64,000 nt of DNA from Trichinella spiralis (taxonomy: Eukaryota; Nematoda; Enoplea; Trichinellida; Trichinellidae): the NCBI GenBank assembly GCA_000181795.3, contig CM012954.1, positions 5,041,374-5,105,373 of the forward strand, written 5' to 3'. How positions within the stretch are numbered: position 1 is the stretch's first letter; each line of letters begins with the position of its first letter. Made by a program: the position numbers and the translations under genes. The notes beneath the pieces were generated by a model that saw only the letters and a program-made list of their open reading frames with translations, had not been told where the DNA came from and searched no databases. Shown here piece after piece: positions 11,901-24,568 of this stretch.

Positions 11901-13670
11901 ATTATTATCATTATTGGTATTTGATGTGCGCCTACTGCCTTCACTCGTCGATTGTTGTCGTCACCAAGCGTGGACGACCACATTCCAATGACGCACAAAG
12001 AGCAAGCAAGCCCGGCTAGGCCGGTTGGTCCACCGTGTGTGTGTGTATGTGTGTGCTTATTTTATTTGCACAACTAAGCGCACACATTGGCGACAACTGT
12101 AAAACAAAAAAAATCTGCTTCCGCCAACACAACATCCGTCGTTGTCGTCAATCAATCCCAACGGAATCTATCCCACCCACACAACGACAATTAATTTGCC
12201 AAATAATGATCATGCAAACTTGAAACATGCGTCATCCGACAACAGGCCGGGCTGCGATAGTGCAAATTAACATGATAAAACAAAACATTACTGCAGCAAA
12301 TGTCAAACAGAGACATGCACACATACATACATACATACATACATACCTTACATACACACGTATGACTACTACTACTACTACTACTACTGATTACCTATTA
12401 CTACAGACAATGATGTCGGTGAGATATGATCGGAACGCACATTTTCAAACAAGGCCGTGTAGCGAGCTGCTGTGTCAGATCGCGCATGCCGGACGTGCCA
12501 AACTGACGTACAGTTGAACGAACGATCGAACGACAAACAATAAATAATACAATACAGTATACGACAATACGGTGGTGGTATGTGACAATTTTTTCAACCA
12601 ACTTCCTCACGCACACACAGAAGCATTCATTCCACCACGACCGTTTGTTTGATGGATGAGGAGGATGCTTTGCAAAAAAAAAAGGTTTTGCTTGTTTGTT
12701 TATACCATTTTCTCTTCTGCTGCTGTGAGCATTGCAATTTTTAAAAACTAAAATGCATAAATAAATTAATAAAGAAAGAAAGAAATATGTATTTTTTCAT
12801 TTTACAAAATACAATTTGCTTCGGCAGTTTCAGGCAACAACAACACAACAGAAAAAAAATAACAAAAAAAGCAATACCTAAAGAACAAAAAAAGGCTAAA
12901 AAACAGCGTTTCCATTTTGTCAACTAAAATAATAACTAAGCACAAAATGATTGACGAGTGGATCAACAATGAACAATTATTATGACATTGAAGAAGAAGA
13001 AGAACACAGTCCAAATGTTGAAAGGGCATAATAAAAATTATGCACACAACTGTGCACCAAAATGCTTCTCTCACTTGTCGGTCAGTGTAGAATGGAAACA
13101 AATACAAGAGTAACATCAAAGCATTCGTCGTCGACCTTCTCCGCTAGTGTCAACAGCCCAATGTATTGTAAAAAAAACAAAAAAAATGCATCATTCCAAT
13201 AGGATAAATTCACACATCTTTTATATATATGCATTCATTATAAGTATATCATGACAAGAAAAACAATCTTACAATAATTCATATATTACACCTAAATAAA
13301 TATAGATAGCAGCGGCAACTTATGATCATTGTTTTCCATATTATTATTCAAAAAAAAGGACGAGAATGATCCTTCCTCTTCTTCTTCTTCGTCTTGGTTG
13401 CTTTTGGTAAATGATGAAAAAATTTTCATGTTTCACAACAGCGTGCTAATGGTGCGTTTAAAAGATGACGACGAACAAAAACAATAATTATCATTTGGTC
13501 ATCATTTTTGCAGTAAATTATAGTAGTAGCAGTAATAGTAGTAGTAGTAGTAGTAAAAGAGATTAACACAGCTGCAACTGCAACAGTGGGAAAATAGATA
13601 TAAAAAAAGCAACCAAATATACAAGTGTGTGTTTTAGTTGTGAAACTGATGAGCAAGCAGCTAAAAATGA
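8901..13670. other. Gene-poor region with microsatellites
   Basis: No gene was recognised. Simple repeats include (GT)n at 10517-10553, (GTCA)n near 10966-10981, (ACAT)n at 12319-12346, (ACT)n at 12364-12388 and (TAG)n at 13521-13554. The frames at 10884-11270 (plus) and 11284-11604 (minus) run partly through these repeats and match nothing I know. The 3' untranslated region of the PIM-like kinase must begin at the right-hand end of this region on the minus strand; I did not find an unambiguous polyadenylation signal. Confidence 0.5.
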
Positions 13671-15733
13671 TCACAAGCTACCGCAGAGACTTTCGGATCG
13701 ATCACCGTAACTTTCGCACGATGACGAACCGTATGCACTAGTGCTACACGGACTGGACGGATTATTGTCGTTGTTGCTGTGAATGTTGGTATTGGTATTG
13801 GTGTTATCGCTGCTATTGCTGCTGCTGTTGTTGTTCGTGGTCACAAAGCCGCCATTCAATTTCAGCGTCGGCTTTGAAGGCAGGAGAGGGGGCGGGGGCA
13901 AAGGGAGCGACAGCAACAACGCTCTAGTGGTCGGCATCGTCGCCGTCGTTGTGGGGGATCTGGAAGAGGAGGAACTGTTCGACGACAATGAGCCAGAACA
14001 CGACTGACTTATTGAAGGCCCGGTTCCTGATGAGCAACTACGGTTTCGTGATGAGACGGCATCCACGGCAGCCGGATGGCGCGTGTGAAGCGCCGTTTTG
14101 GACGAATCTCCGCTGAGAGAACAAGATGAAGCCATGACCGCCGCCGGTAGTGGATCCGTTTCATCACATGAGCATGATTGTTGGGTCCGCGAGCCGGCCG
14201 AACAAGCCAAATCCTTCGGCACAGACACGGATACCGGCTTCACACGACGAAACCAATGCGCCGCGTACGCTGCCGACGTTGATTCGGCCTCTTTCAGCCA
14301 GGCGTGCTTCAAAATCGCTTCTAGCGTAGGCCGCTTTTCTGAATCAAACGAAAGGCATTTCTGAATCAAATCGCGGCAACCTAAATGGCAAACATAAAAA
14401 AATAATATCCCCAAAAAAACCGACATATTGGAAATGATATTTCAATTCCGACAGACGTACTTTTCGATACTGAATGCCGCCACGTCAACTTTCCCCTCAC
14501 AATATCCTCGTCAGAGTGGTAAGGTATGTCGCCACAAACCATATCAAATAATAAAATACCCAACGACCAAACTGTCGCAGGGGTGCCGTGATATCGATTG
14601 TGAATTATCCATTCAGGAGGGCTGTAAACACGCGTACCTATAATTCGAAAAACAAAAGCTACATTCATCAATAATTTGTACAAATTAACCCAACGAAATT
14701 GTATAAAACTAAATATTTAACAAAAATATATTCCGACAGAAAAGATGACAAATTTTTGAAGCACAGACAGAAACCGTGCGCATGCAGAGAGAAAGAAACA
14801 ACAGAAAAATGAACGGCTTCGCGTGCATATCAACAATGCAAAAGCAAATAAATCAATGTGTGCAAATCAAGGAAAATATATATATATATATATGTATGTA
14901 TATCGAGTGTGAAGTTGTGTGATAGTTGTGTCCATTTGTATCAGAGCTGGTTGAAATATGTATTAAATATGCATATTCTCAATTCTATTATAATTTGTGC
15001 CCTTTCTTACCTTCAAAATCTGTAAAAACGGAATCTTTGATAAAAGCACCGGAGCCGAAATCGATCAACCTCAAAAAGCCCGTACGTAAATCGACCAGCA
15101 AATTTTCATCCTTGATGTCCCGATGAATGATGCCCGAATGGGCGCAGTCGATCACCGTCTGAACAACTTGGCGGAAAAAGTGACGAGCCAAGTTCTCGTC
15201 CAAGTGGCCTTTGTCAGTGATGAAATCGAACAGATCGGCCGAAGGTGTGGGCCTTTCCATTATTATTAGAAACCCATCGGTACGTTCGTACCAGTCGAGC
15301 AGGCGGATGACGCCGTCGACGTGACGAATACGATGAAGCAGGCACACCTCCAGTGGAACTTTACGCCCGTTCAACATGCCCCACGACACTATGCATTTGC
15401 GGTTCACGTATTTAATGGCCACTGGCAAACCGTCGTGCATTCGAAAGCCTGAATAGACGGTTCCAAATCCACCACGTCCAAGTTCACCACCGATTTTATA
15501 AACTTTTCGAACAGCATCTGAGACTAGAATTGACAAGAAGAAAATTTACAAAACATAATAAATATATAATCTCATAATAATTTAATTTGTATCTATCTAT
15601 CTATCTCTTTTTCTCATAAATAAATTAATAAATTAATCAATTTATCCAAATACATACTAGGACAACAAAATCGAGTAAGGGCAGAGAACGAGTTAGGTTG
15701 GAGGGTGCTTTGGTCGTCCTCACCGAAGCCCAT
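13671..15733 (-). CDS. PIM-family serine/threonine kinase with long Ser-rich C-terminal tail
   Basis: PIM kinases are constitutively active cytoplasmic and nuclear Ser/Thr kinases that promote growth and survival. Exons by phase: first exon (15724-15733, or a distal one at 24252-24294), 15011-15523, 14461-14637 and 13671-14380. Phase 1 is kept at every join. With the distal first exon the protein has 480 residues, and numbering follows that form. The glycine loop is GELGRGGFG, the ATP lysine is in VAIK (about 52), the catalytic loop is HRDIKDEN (148-155) and the magnesium motif is DFG (169-171). The PIM signature ERPxP in the hinge and [14 protein letters not shown] in the activation segment are present. 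The domain ends near 273 (KHAWLK). About 200 residues rich in Ser, Thr and Asn follow, unlike vertebrate PIMs of little over 300 residues. The proximal start (ATGGGCTTCG, A at -3 and G at +4, in-frame TGA upstream) is close and well placed. Kinase assignment is certain; the N-terminus is not. Confidence 0.9.
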
Positions 15734-15739
15734 CGTCGG

Positions 15740-16133
15740 TCAACGAAACGGAAGCTATCAAATGGCAGCCAGCTTGGCTCGGTAAAACCGGTCAAGAAGC
15801 TGCCGCCTGCTTCTCTGCCAGACAATGCGTGGGAGAGTGATTGTTAGCCAGCTTAAAACAGGCCGGCTGCAGAAAATAAAGTTTAATTTCAAATAAAATA
15901 AAATTAAGTAAAAAAAACGCGACAATAATTTCCACCACTGGACACACAGATCACACGCGCATACGTACGTACATTACGCACTTACTTACGTAGTACGCAC
16001 GCATACACTAGGCGGCGGAGGCGGCAGCGTCGGCGGCGGCGATAAACACATAAAGCTAGCCAGTACTATTAGTAGTAGTTAGTAGTAGTAGTAGTAGTAG
16101 TGATAGAAGCAGCAACAGCGGCGGCGGCAGCAA

Positions 16134-16171
<38 letters not shown>

Positions 16172-16190
16172 ATAGTAAAATTAGTAGTCA
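15740..16190. other. Upstream of the proximal PIM first exon; simple repeats
   Basis: This stretch probably contains the 5' untranslated region of the proximal PIM transcript on the minus strand. It ends in long (AGT)n runs at about 16067-16170, interrupted by GCGGCGGCAGCA. No protein was recognised; the minus-strand frame at 15637-15825 overlaps the proximal exon in another frame. Confidence 0.4.
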
Positions 16191-16194
16191 TTGA

Positions 16195-17003
16195 ATGGCT
16201 GACTGGCTGGCTGAGTGCGTGGCAATTACCGTTACCGCCGCCTGTCGGTCGCAATTCGTCACGCTCAGCGTAAACGACTCGCTCCGACTCGACGGTGGCG
16301 CTGACGGCGCCAACGAGCGAGCGCGCGACTCAACCGCCCCCGCAGTTGGCAACGAGCCAAAAGGCCGATCAAACGCGCCAGATGATGTCGAGAGCGCACG
16401 AACGCCGACTGAATGAACAAATGAATGAATTGGAAAGGGGCACTGTGACACAACACGATGGAACCAGATACGACGGCTCGAGCCGGGTGCGAAAAAAAAA
16501 ACGATTTCTGCACTGACACACAAAAATCAAAATCAAACGGAAAGAAGAAAACTATTCCTGTGAACAAACAAAAAGAAACAAACAAAATAAAACAATAATT
16601 TCAAAAATAAATACAAATATGAATACAAATTAAACAAAAAAAAAACGCGCACGCGCGCAGTGAGTAATAGTAGTGAAGCGGTCTAAATTGGAGGAGGCGA
16701 AACGCGCATTTATTGGAAAATGAAAAACTAGGCCACGCGACTCGTCGCGTTATTTTCTATCAAAAGCGCAAATAATACACAGACAGACACACTCACGCGC
16801 GCGCACACGCATATATACATATATCTATACATATATATGCATGTACGTACGTATGTATGTATAAATATATGTATAAATCGATGATCGGACGACCTTCCCG
16901 CCAAACCAACGCTCCAATGGCTAGGACAGCCAGATTGGCACTCGGCCAGACGGCGGCGCTAATTTGAATTGGCTGGTCACGGCGCCGCCTGCCGCGGGTC
17001 GGG

Positions 17004-17040
<37 letters not shown>
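16195..17040 (-). promoter_or_regulatory. CpG-rich island, candidate promoter of the PIM-like kinase
   Basis: Two GC- and CpG-rich blocks, about 16195-16500 and 16725-17005, stand out from AT-rich flanks. They hold runs such as GAGCGAGCGCGCGACTC and CCACGCGACTCGTCGCG. On the minus strand a CCAAT box (plus-strand ATTGG at 16968-16972) points towards the kinase, whose proximal first exon lies about 1.2 kb downstream. Open frames here on both strands look like by-products of base composition. A (CA)n run at 17005-17041 closes the island. Promoter function is inferred from position and composition only. Confidence 0.4.
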
Positions 17041-17041
<1 letters not shown>

Positions 17042-19053
17042 TTGACAAGTCTGTTGCCATTCTTCTCCACTTGGCCTCTAATAACGCCTCCATTGAAGAA
17101 ATATTCAAAATTTCCCGCCAACCAAGAAAAAAAAACAACTAACCAAACAACCAATCAAAAAGCACTGCTGAGCTGATTGATAATTTTATGCAAAAAGTTG
17201 ATCGTTCTTTTTCCAATAAATCCACAAATATCTCCTCCCATTGTTTAACATTTTATTCAATACACACACACACACACACAACAGCTGATTTGAAAGTATA
17301 AATTTTAAACAATCCAAACTTGTCGCAAAGAGCAAATAGTAATGAGAATAATAATAATAATAATAATAATAATAGTACACTTTACACATCTGTCATTGGT
17401 CCGTCTTTCACTACTGGAAGCACATTCTTCTCATTCAACTTCAAATCAACTACTACTCTGCTGCTGATCACTTTTTCTCTGTCTTCACGCTCATGCTCTC
17501 TCCCAACCCCCCTCAACCCGGCCTCAAAACACTACAGCATATATTATTTACACATATTCTGTTGTTATTATTATTATTATTGTCTTTCACCCGTGGTCAT
17601 AATCATATTTTTATTGTCATATAAATTATCATCTGTCAATTGATAATAATCAATCTTAAACATGAAGAAGAAAAATAATTAAAAAATATAATTCAAATAA
17701 TTTTTGTTTAATCATTCACAATTCAATAAACTGAAAAATACTTTAAAACAGCATATATTATTATTATTATTTCGGATTCTTTTCCATTTTTTTTGTTTTT
17801 TAACAAAGTTATTTTCTGAATGCAAACTATGAAAAATGAAAGATGTTTTGTTTTTTCATTCAACAAGTTAACCAATTGACCACTACCACCACCACCACCA
17901 CAACTAGGATCACCACCAAGTGACACATCCGGTTAAATTTCTCGAGCGTATATAAACGCGGGACAAAACAGCACAAGCATGCACTCGTCCATGCACATAT
18001 GCATATGCATATGCTTGCACGCATGCAACCAAGCAAAGCAAGCAGGCATGCACGCACGCGTGTCGTGTGTACTTATGCGGCTGCTTGGCAATTGTCAGCA
18101 TAAAAGACAAAGCCAAGCAGCAGCAGTAGACGCGTCGACTATGAAAAGCAGCTTCATTAGAACAAAGCCGGTCGTTTTGGTGATCAGACACAGCGACACA
18201 CAATACACAGCTTTTCCAAGCAATGTGAGCAAAAATAACAATAATTATTCCACCAATACACGCACACACACACACACAAGCTTCAACTAGACATGTATGT
18301 ACCAAGCAATGTAAAGTAGTGAATAGAATAATTTAAAAAATTAAAAAAAATTAAGCAAAAAAAGAATACACGTAGAAAAGAACACAAGAACGAACTCTAC
18401 TTCTCCATCCGCTTATACGCGAGAAAAGAAAAAACAACAACAACCCCAGACAAAGCAGACGGCAATATCGATCATATGATTATTATTGATCATCAAAAAC
18501 TGCTTTGAGCATGATGATGGGGGATATTTGAATAAAAAATCATTTAAACATAAAAGCAAAAAAAACAAAGAAAAAAGACATCCGTTGCAATTTGTCATCG
18601 TTATCCAACAGGGGGGTGGTGTATGTGTGATGAAATGCGCGCTTTGATTTGATAAATGATCTGCATCAAAAAATAGCCTCTCCTATGACATTACAAATCA
18701 AAATAACCGATTGAAAATTTGTCAAACTGCCAAATTAAAAAAAAGTGAACAATGAAACATACTTTCGACAATTTTAAAGTACAAAAAACAACAACTATAA
18801 ATAAATAAGTAAAATATCCATCCATCCACTCATGAATGAATGAAAAGCGAGTGCGCACGCACGCACGTGTTTTTTCTCTGCTGTTTCATTCATTCATTTT
18901 TTTCTTGTTTTTCAATCAAAAAATAAACACAAATAAGCTTCGAAAAAATGAAAAAAATTTCCCCTTGTTTGCATTCTATTTCTAGCTTGGCTAGAAGCCA
19001 AATGGACGACGACGACAATAAAGAAAAGAGTTTGGTTTTCTTTTTCATCAATA

Positions 19054-19085
<32 letters not shown>

Positions 19086-22000
19086 AATAATAATAAGAAG
19101 AAGAAGAATAACAAGCGCTTTTTGCTTGCCTGCCGCTTGCTTGCTATTATATTCAGCTTTTCGAAAAATGGCAAAAGCGTTCAAACTTTGTGAAAGCGAC
19201 ATTTCACAACGGAAAACCCAGACAACGGCGAATCAATGACCAACGTCGAGCAAAATTGCTTGTCGACTGAGATGTGCAGCAATGCTCAAAAGAAAGCATC
19301 GACCAATGAATAACAAAGATGCTAGACGAACAACAGCAGCAACACCTCTTACCTACTACTGCTACTACTGCTGATGCATCCCATATGCTGCTACATACAT
19401 ACATACAGATAGGGACAAAAATGGATTGATTTGGGGATAAAAGATGACAACAAAATTGACCAATAAATAAAACAAATATCAGATCCGCTCGGCTAGTGCT
19501 GTAACAACAACAAGGCTTAATGAAAAAAAAATAAATTGCAACTGCAATTGCAGTTGTTGCTTAAGACGTGTCACCAGCTGCAAGCTACGACATATTCCAT
19601 CAAAAAAACAACAACAACAACACTGTTGCATTTTAAGATGAAGAAGAAGAAGAAGAAGAAGAAGAAGCAGACACACCACACACACACACAGACAGACACA
19701 ACACTGCTGTTGCTTGCTTGTTCACTTCGCAGTTGTTGTCAGTGAAAAAAAAAACAACATTATTCGTCGCATTTTTTTAAAATGATATTATTAAAATAGA
19801 AAGTCAAATAGCTTACGCAGCAGTTTGGAAAATTTGTAATAAATTTTGCACAATAGATGAAAAAGTGAACATCAGAAGCAAATTAATGAAGCAGAGCAAA
19901 AAAGTTTGTGCGCATTCGTCGTTAGCATGCATGTGCATCAACACACAGATTTTCAAACACATTGATGATGATGATGATGCCTGCTTGGCTTGGCAGTGTC
20001 ATCATCGTCGTCAACCGTATGCATTTTTCCGTTCAAACAACTCAATTTCAAAATTTGCAATTCTATCCACTCTTATAAAACAAACCCATATACCACCACT
20101 CGCCACTGTGTGACAAGCACCGCCACCGCCGACGATCATCATACATTCCAACATTACAGCTGCTCGTTGTACATCAATTTTGTAAAAAGCATACAGATTA
20201 ACAAAAAAAATGTAACTTTGTAACTTAAATTACCCACAAATGTAACTTAAATTATTCAAATATTTTAAGTTTTTTCTCGCATTGGAAAAGAAGTCAAAAA
20301 TGTTTTTTAAATGAAGATAAAAATCACACTTTGAAAAAAAGATTAAAGCAGTAATCAACTATTGTATGAGAAGAAGCATGCACAAAAAATAAATAAAAAT
20401 AAAAAATTCATGCAGTTAGCTAGTTGCACAAAGTTTTACAATGCTGAATTCCAAATATTTCAGCTGAAAGAGGTTGTTGGCCAAAGCAACCGGAAAAGAA
20501 TAGAAGAGAGATAACTACTACTACACTACTAGTAGTAGCAGTACAAGCGTGGAATGTAACGCCGGTGCAGCTGTCACACGTCACAAGAGATTTTCCCCTC
20601 TCTGCTAGACAAAGCATACATATTTACTAATTTTGCTAAATTGACTTTGTCTGCCCAAGCAAGGTATAACGACGACGACGTAACAGATTTTCCATCAATG
20701 ATCTTGAAAACGTCACTCATAAGCTTGGGGGATAATCACAACAGATGATGACGACAACAAGACAACAACAACAACAACAACAGAAAATGTAAAGTCTCAT
20801 AATTTTGGAAAGTTGGAATACCACCAATTTGCACAATAATGATGATGAATCATCATCATTCAAAGTGTTGCGATTTATACAAAAAACACCAGAGCAGATA
20901 GATAGATAGATAATTTGACATATTCCTATTCACAAACGATGCATGCAGCACAGCATCCGTTTTCTTATTCATCTTAATTCGAATATCATAAATACCTGTA
21001 CTTGTGCTCATCGAATGCAATTTCAATCACTTTGCAATCAATTGTTGCTAATATTAAATGGATAAAATCCACCGCTTTGAAATTCACTTCACTTCACTTC
21101 ACAAGTTCCCTTTTCCATCATTTGCAACAAATATCTTCTTTGCGCCTTGCTTTTTGCTTCTTCACCTTTTGAATTGAACTTTGAAAACAATTTGAAAATA
21201 GAAAAAAAGAACAATAAAAATAGAAAAAAAACTACATTCCATTCATTCTATTTCATCATCGCCGTACCAATCACCGAAGCATTAAAAAACAACAACGATG
21301 ACCAAGCACGTGCATTGAGCACACACGTTTGGTATTGAAATTCAACCGGCTAAGTGAAAAGCAAAAAGGAAATTAATAATCGGCAGATTAACACTCGAAC
21401 CATAACTATTTTATTGTAAACTTCACTTCATCAATAAATAATAGATGATGAATGTTGTAATCAGGAAAACCAAAGCATATATATTAGCTTGGAAAATAAA
21501 TGAATCCCTCCTCCTCCTCCTCTAATGAAGAAGAACGATCAGCAGCTGAAGAAAGCGCCCTACCCTACACGTTTCGTTCCGTTCCCGTAACCTGCTAATG
21601 TTGAACAGAAAGGGGAAAACACATGCAGCACGTGCGTCGTCAGTCAGTCAGTCAGTCAGTCGGTCGGTCGGTCGATGATGGAATTTCACGAATGTTCTGT
21701 TACAATTATTATTACTGTGTCAAGCGCATCTTTTCACCATTATACATGCCGTCACAAAATGCTTGAATTCGATTGAAAAACAACAACAAATTGATTTTTA
21801 AAGTCATATATATATATATATATACATGGGTGTGAAAGAGTCTGCCTGCATTCAGAGAATAAATAAATAGCAATGATTTTCTTCGTCTGGCTTAATTAGA
21901 TAATTGAATTTCAAAACCAATGCCAGTGAAAGGCAAAAATGGAAAAGAAATAAATAAACGAACACATACACATATTATTTTTAATAAAAGAAAAAAAAGA

Positions 22001-24251
22001 GACAGACAGAGAGAGAGGAGAGAATACATCTGAAAAATGCTTTTTTTTAAAAATACATCATCATCAACCAACCAATGATGACGAACGAACAAAAAGCAAC
22101 CGAACAGACAGAGAAAATGATGCTTGGCGGTGCCGGTCACCGCCAGCGTGACGTTGCCTATCCGACGACGGCCACGTTCCAATTTTGTCCAATCTCGCAA
22201 TGGAATTTTCCCCCTCCCCTTAATTGGTGAAATTAAATCAGTGTCACCGGCATAGTCGACACCGACCATTTTCCACGGTGGAACGCTTTTCCTGTCACCG
22301 AAAGTTTTCACCTTGTCCCAAAGGCAGAGATTGTCAAAAATTTTCTCTTTTCTTTCTCTTTCTCTTTCTCCCTCTCCCACTTGTTGTTTGATTTAATTAC
22401 ACAACTCATTCAACTTGCTCGTTTTTTCTCCTTCCCACATAATATCCGATAATTTATTCCATCCACATCCATCTATATCACAGAACTATATACTCGTTCT
22501 GTAGTAGTCTATGAGCATTCCAACACTTCTCTTTTCCCTACCCCTCCCTCTCCTCTCGTTTTTTTTTAAAAAATGAAACCCATTTTCTCGGCGAGAATAA
22601 AATTCGGTTAATTGATGTCTGGCCGTCGTTCAAAGAAGCTTCTGCAAATTAGAAACGACTAGGAAGTAGAGTGAAAGGAAGAAGCAGAAGCAGAAGAAGA
22701 AGAAGAAGAAGCAGAAAAAAAATTGGCTCAACGCCAAATCGACCCTGAAGCAAGCGGAAACGATCGATAAGAACGCGCGACGCCACTTGAAGCACACAAA
22801 TCGAACCTAGCGAACAGAGACGCGCGTCATTAGATTCGCACAATAATTGAACAACAATAAATGGAAAAAAATAATAAATAAATAACGCGAGAAAAACAAC
22901 CAACCTATAATACACATAATATATGCATATAGTTATAAAAGAAAAACAAACAGCTGAAATCTTCCCACGTTTGCCGACTGCATTCATCAGTTATAGTTAG
23001 TTGTTGTTCAATATTTTTGAACGGATATGAACTTGGCGCTCGTGCCATGGTGCATCGATTCCCAGAACAAAAAGCAAAATCGATCAGACAGACGATAGTA
23101 ATTTTTTTTCTTTTTTTTGACAATATACTTTGCAAATAGAAAACAAAATTATCCACAAACTTTGAAGTAATAATATCCCCCTCCCCACCTTTCCCCCATA
23201 CCGCATGTCTACTTTTCTACTTTGTTTTTGTCAAGTTCACAACCGACAGTAATGCAAGTAGACCAAAAAAGAATCGGCAGATAATTTCCATTCAGTTCAG
23301 TTTTGGGATCCAAAAAAATAACAAAGAACAAAAAATCTGCCCATCAGCTTGAACAGTAAGCAGGAAATAATAACAGTAATAAAGCGTGACAATTTTTCAA
23401 GGAAAAAACACTCCCTGTACCAGACTGTTTCAAGTGCGACGTTTCATTTTAGTTTCTCTCACTTTTTTTACATTAAATTTTTTCCCTTCCCAACCATCAT
23501 CAGACAAGAAAACAAGGTCGCGATCGCTTGCAGGCAAGCATCTGGCGTCCAGGTAAGCAGACTGAATTACGTTCCAATGAAAGTTCTGCACACAAGTATG
23601 TGCGTCTGTGTCACAGTTTGATGGGGGAGGAAAACAATTTTTTTTTTATAAAAAAAACGTATCTCAAAAAATCCAAACTGATGCCGTAACGTAAGCCGAA
23701 GAGTTGGATTACAAGGGAAAAGAGATGAATAGCACACTTGAAAAGCAGAAAAAAAATAATACTTTTCCCCAAATTTTTTTACTGCATACCAGACCAGCAC
23801 AACCTTACACAGCATCATTCATAAGAGCGAAACAACGGGGAAAATACATTTACAGTAAGAGAACGCAAAAATAATGACAATAATAATAATAATAAATTGA
23901 AACAGAAAAGCAGAATTTGTTGCTTCATTTCAACTATCTCCGCGAGATGTTGCCAAAGCGAGCGGTTAATAAATGAATGACTGCACAAAATCACCAGCCT
24001 CCTATACCCCTCGACACGTCAATTCAAAAACCGGGCGGCAAATTTGAAAACAGAAAAAAAAAGAAAAATTTCCCGCCTCAACGAGAAAATATGTACACTG
24101 AATAACGTACGTAGAACGAGAGTTATGAGAGAGTTCAAAGAGAAATTGTTATAATGATCGTTTACGGCGTACCTCCTCTCTGCCCCTACTCATTTTAGAG
24201 AATATTTTTTTAAAAATAATCAACAAAACTAAAACAAAAAATGCTTCTTAC
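17042..24251. other. Microsatellite-dense region, possibly the first intron of the PIM-like gene
   Basis: No recognised gene. Repeats include (TAA)n near 17347-17373, an ATGCATATG palindromic run near 17995-18015, (ACT)n/(GCT)n near 19050-19086, (GAA)n at 19639-19670, (GTCA)n then (GGTC)n at 21640-21674, (TA)n near 21809-21824 and (GAA)n near 22690-22712. If the distal first exon at 24.29 kb is real, all this is an intron of about 8.7 kb. A long minus-strand frame at 21892-22380 is listed separately. Confidence 0.5.
21892..22380 (-). CDS. Hypothetical ORF, 162 codons, unrecognised
   Basis: This is one of the longest frames outside recognised genes. Its N-terminal end is a low-complexity Gly/Glu/Arg/Lys run from a GA-rich repeat. 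The middle (LWDKVKTFGDRKSVPPWKMV and on to TKLERGRRRIGNV) has a protein-like composition and GC-rich third positions. The C-terminal half is hydrophobic and AT-rich, so only the middle 75 codons might be a real exon. No family is recognised, and no convincing acceptor and donor pair frames it. It lies inside the candidate PIM intron on the same strand. It may well be chance. Confidence 0.2.
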   Translation of the reverse strand: MGEGERERERKEKIFDNLCLWDKVKTFGDRKSVPPWKMVGVDYAGDTDLISPIKGRGKIPLRDWTKLERGRRRIGNVTLAVTGTAKHHFLCLFGCFLFVRHHWLVDDDVFLKKSIFQMYSLLSLCLSLFFLLLKIICVCVRLFISFPFLPFTGIGFEIQLSN

Positions 24252-24294
24252 CCGACTGAAGCTGAGTCGGATCGGCTATTCTGGACTCGGACAT
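24252..24294 (-). CDS. Candidate distal first exon of the PIM-like kinase
   Basis: ATG followed by 13 codons (MSESRIADPTQLQS) plus one base leads into a strong donor, G/GTAAGAAG, in phase 1. Phase 1 is what the kinase exon beginning at 15523 needs, and the join gives [19 protein letters not shown] without a stop. An in-frame TGA lies upstream (in CACCTGACC), so the ATG is a real candidate start, although it has T at -3. The intron would be about 8.7 kb. The nearer candidate at 15724-15733 fits the same phase, so the two may be alternative promoters, or only one is used. Confidence 0.45.
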
Positions 24295-24568
24295 TGAGAC
24301 TCGACTGTGCCTGGGTGTGGTCAGTGGTCAGGTGAAGAACAATTTGCCAGGTAAAGGTGAAACACGACCGTGATAAGCTTGATCAACAGAGGGAGAAAGA
24401 GGGTCTTGGATATTTTTACATGAAAGGCCTGAAGAACAACATCAGCCTATGAACAAGATGCACAGTGCTGTGCCTTGGCAAGAACAGAAAGTAACAGAAG
24501 TGACATACCGTTGCGCGCCTTTTAAGAAACGTCAACGCCGCCGCACTACCAAATCACTGCGCAACAAT

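Noticed and set aside
12227..12517. Plus-strand frame with His and Thr repeats.
   Set aside because: It is a translation of the (ACAT)n and (ACT)n microsatellites.
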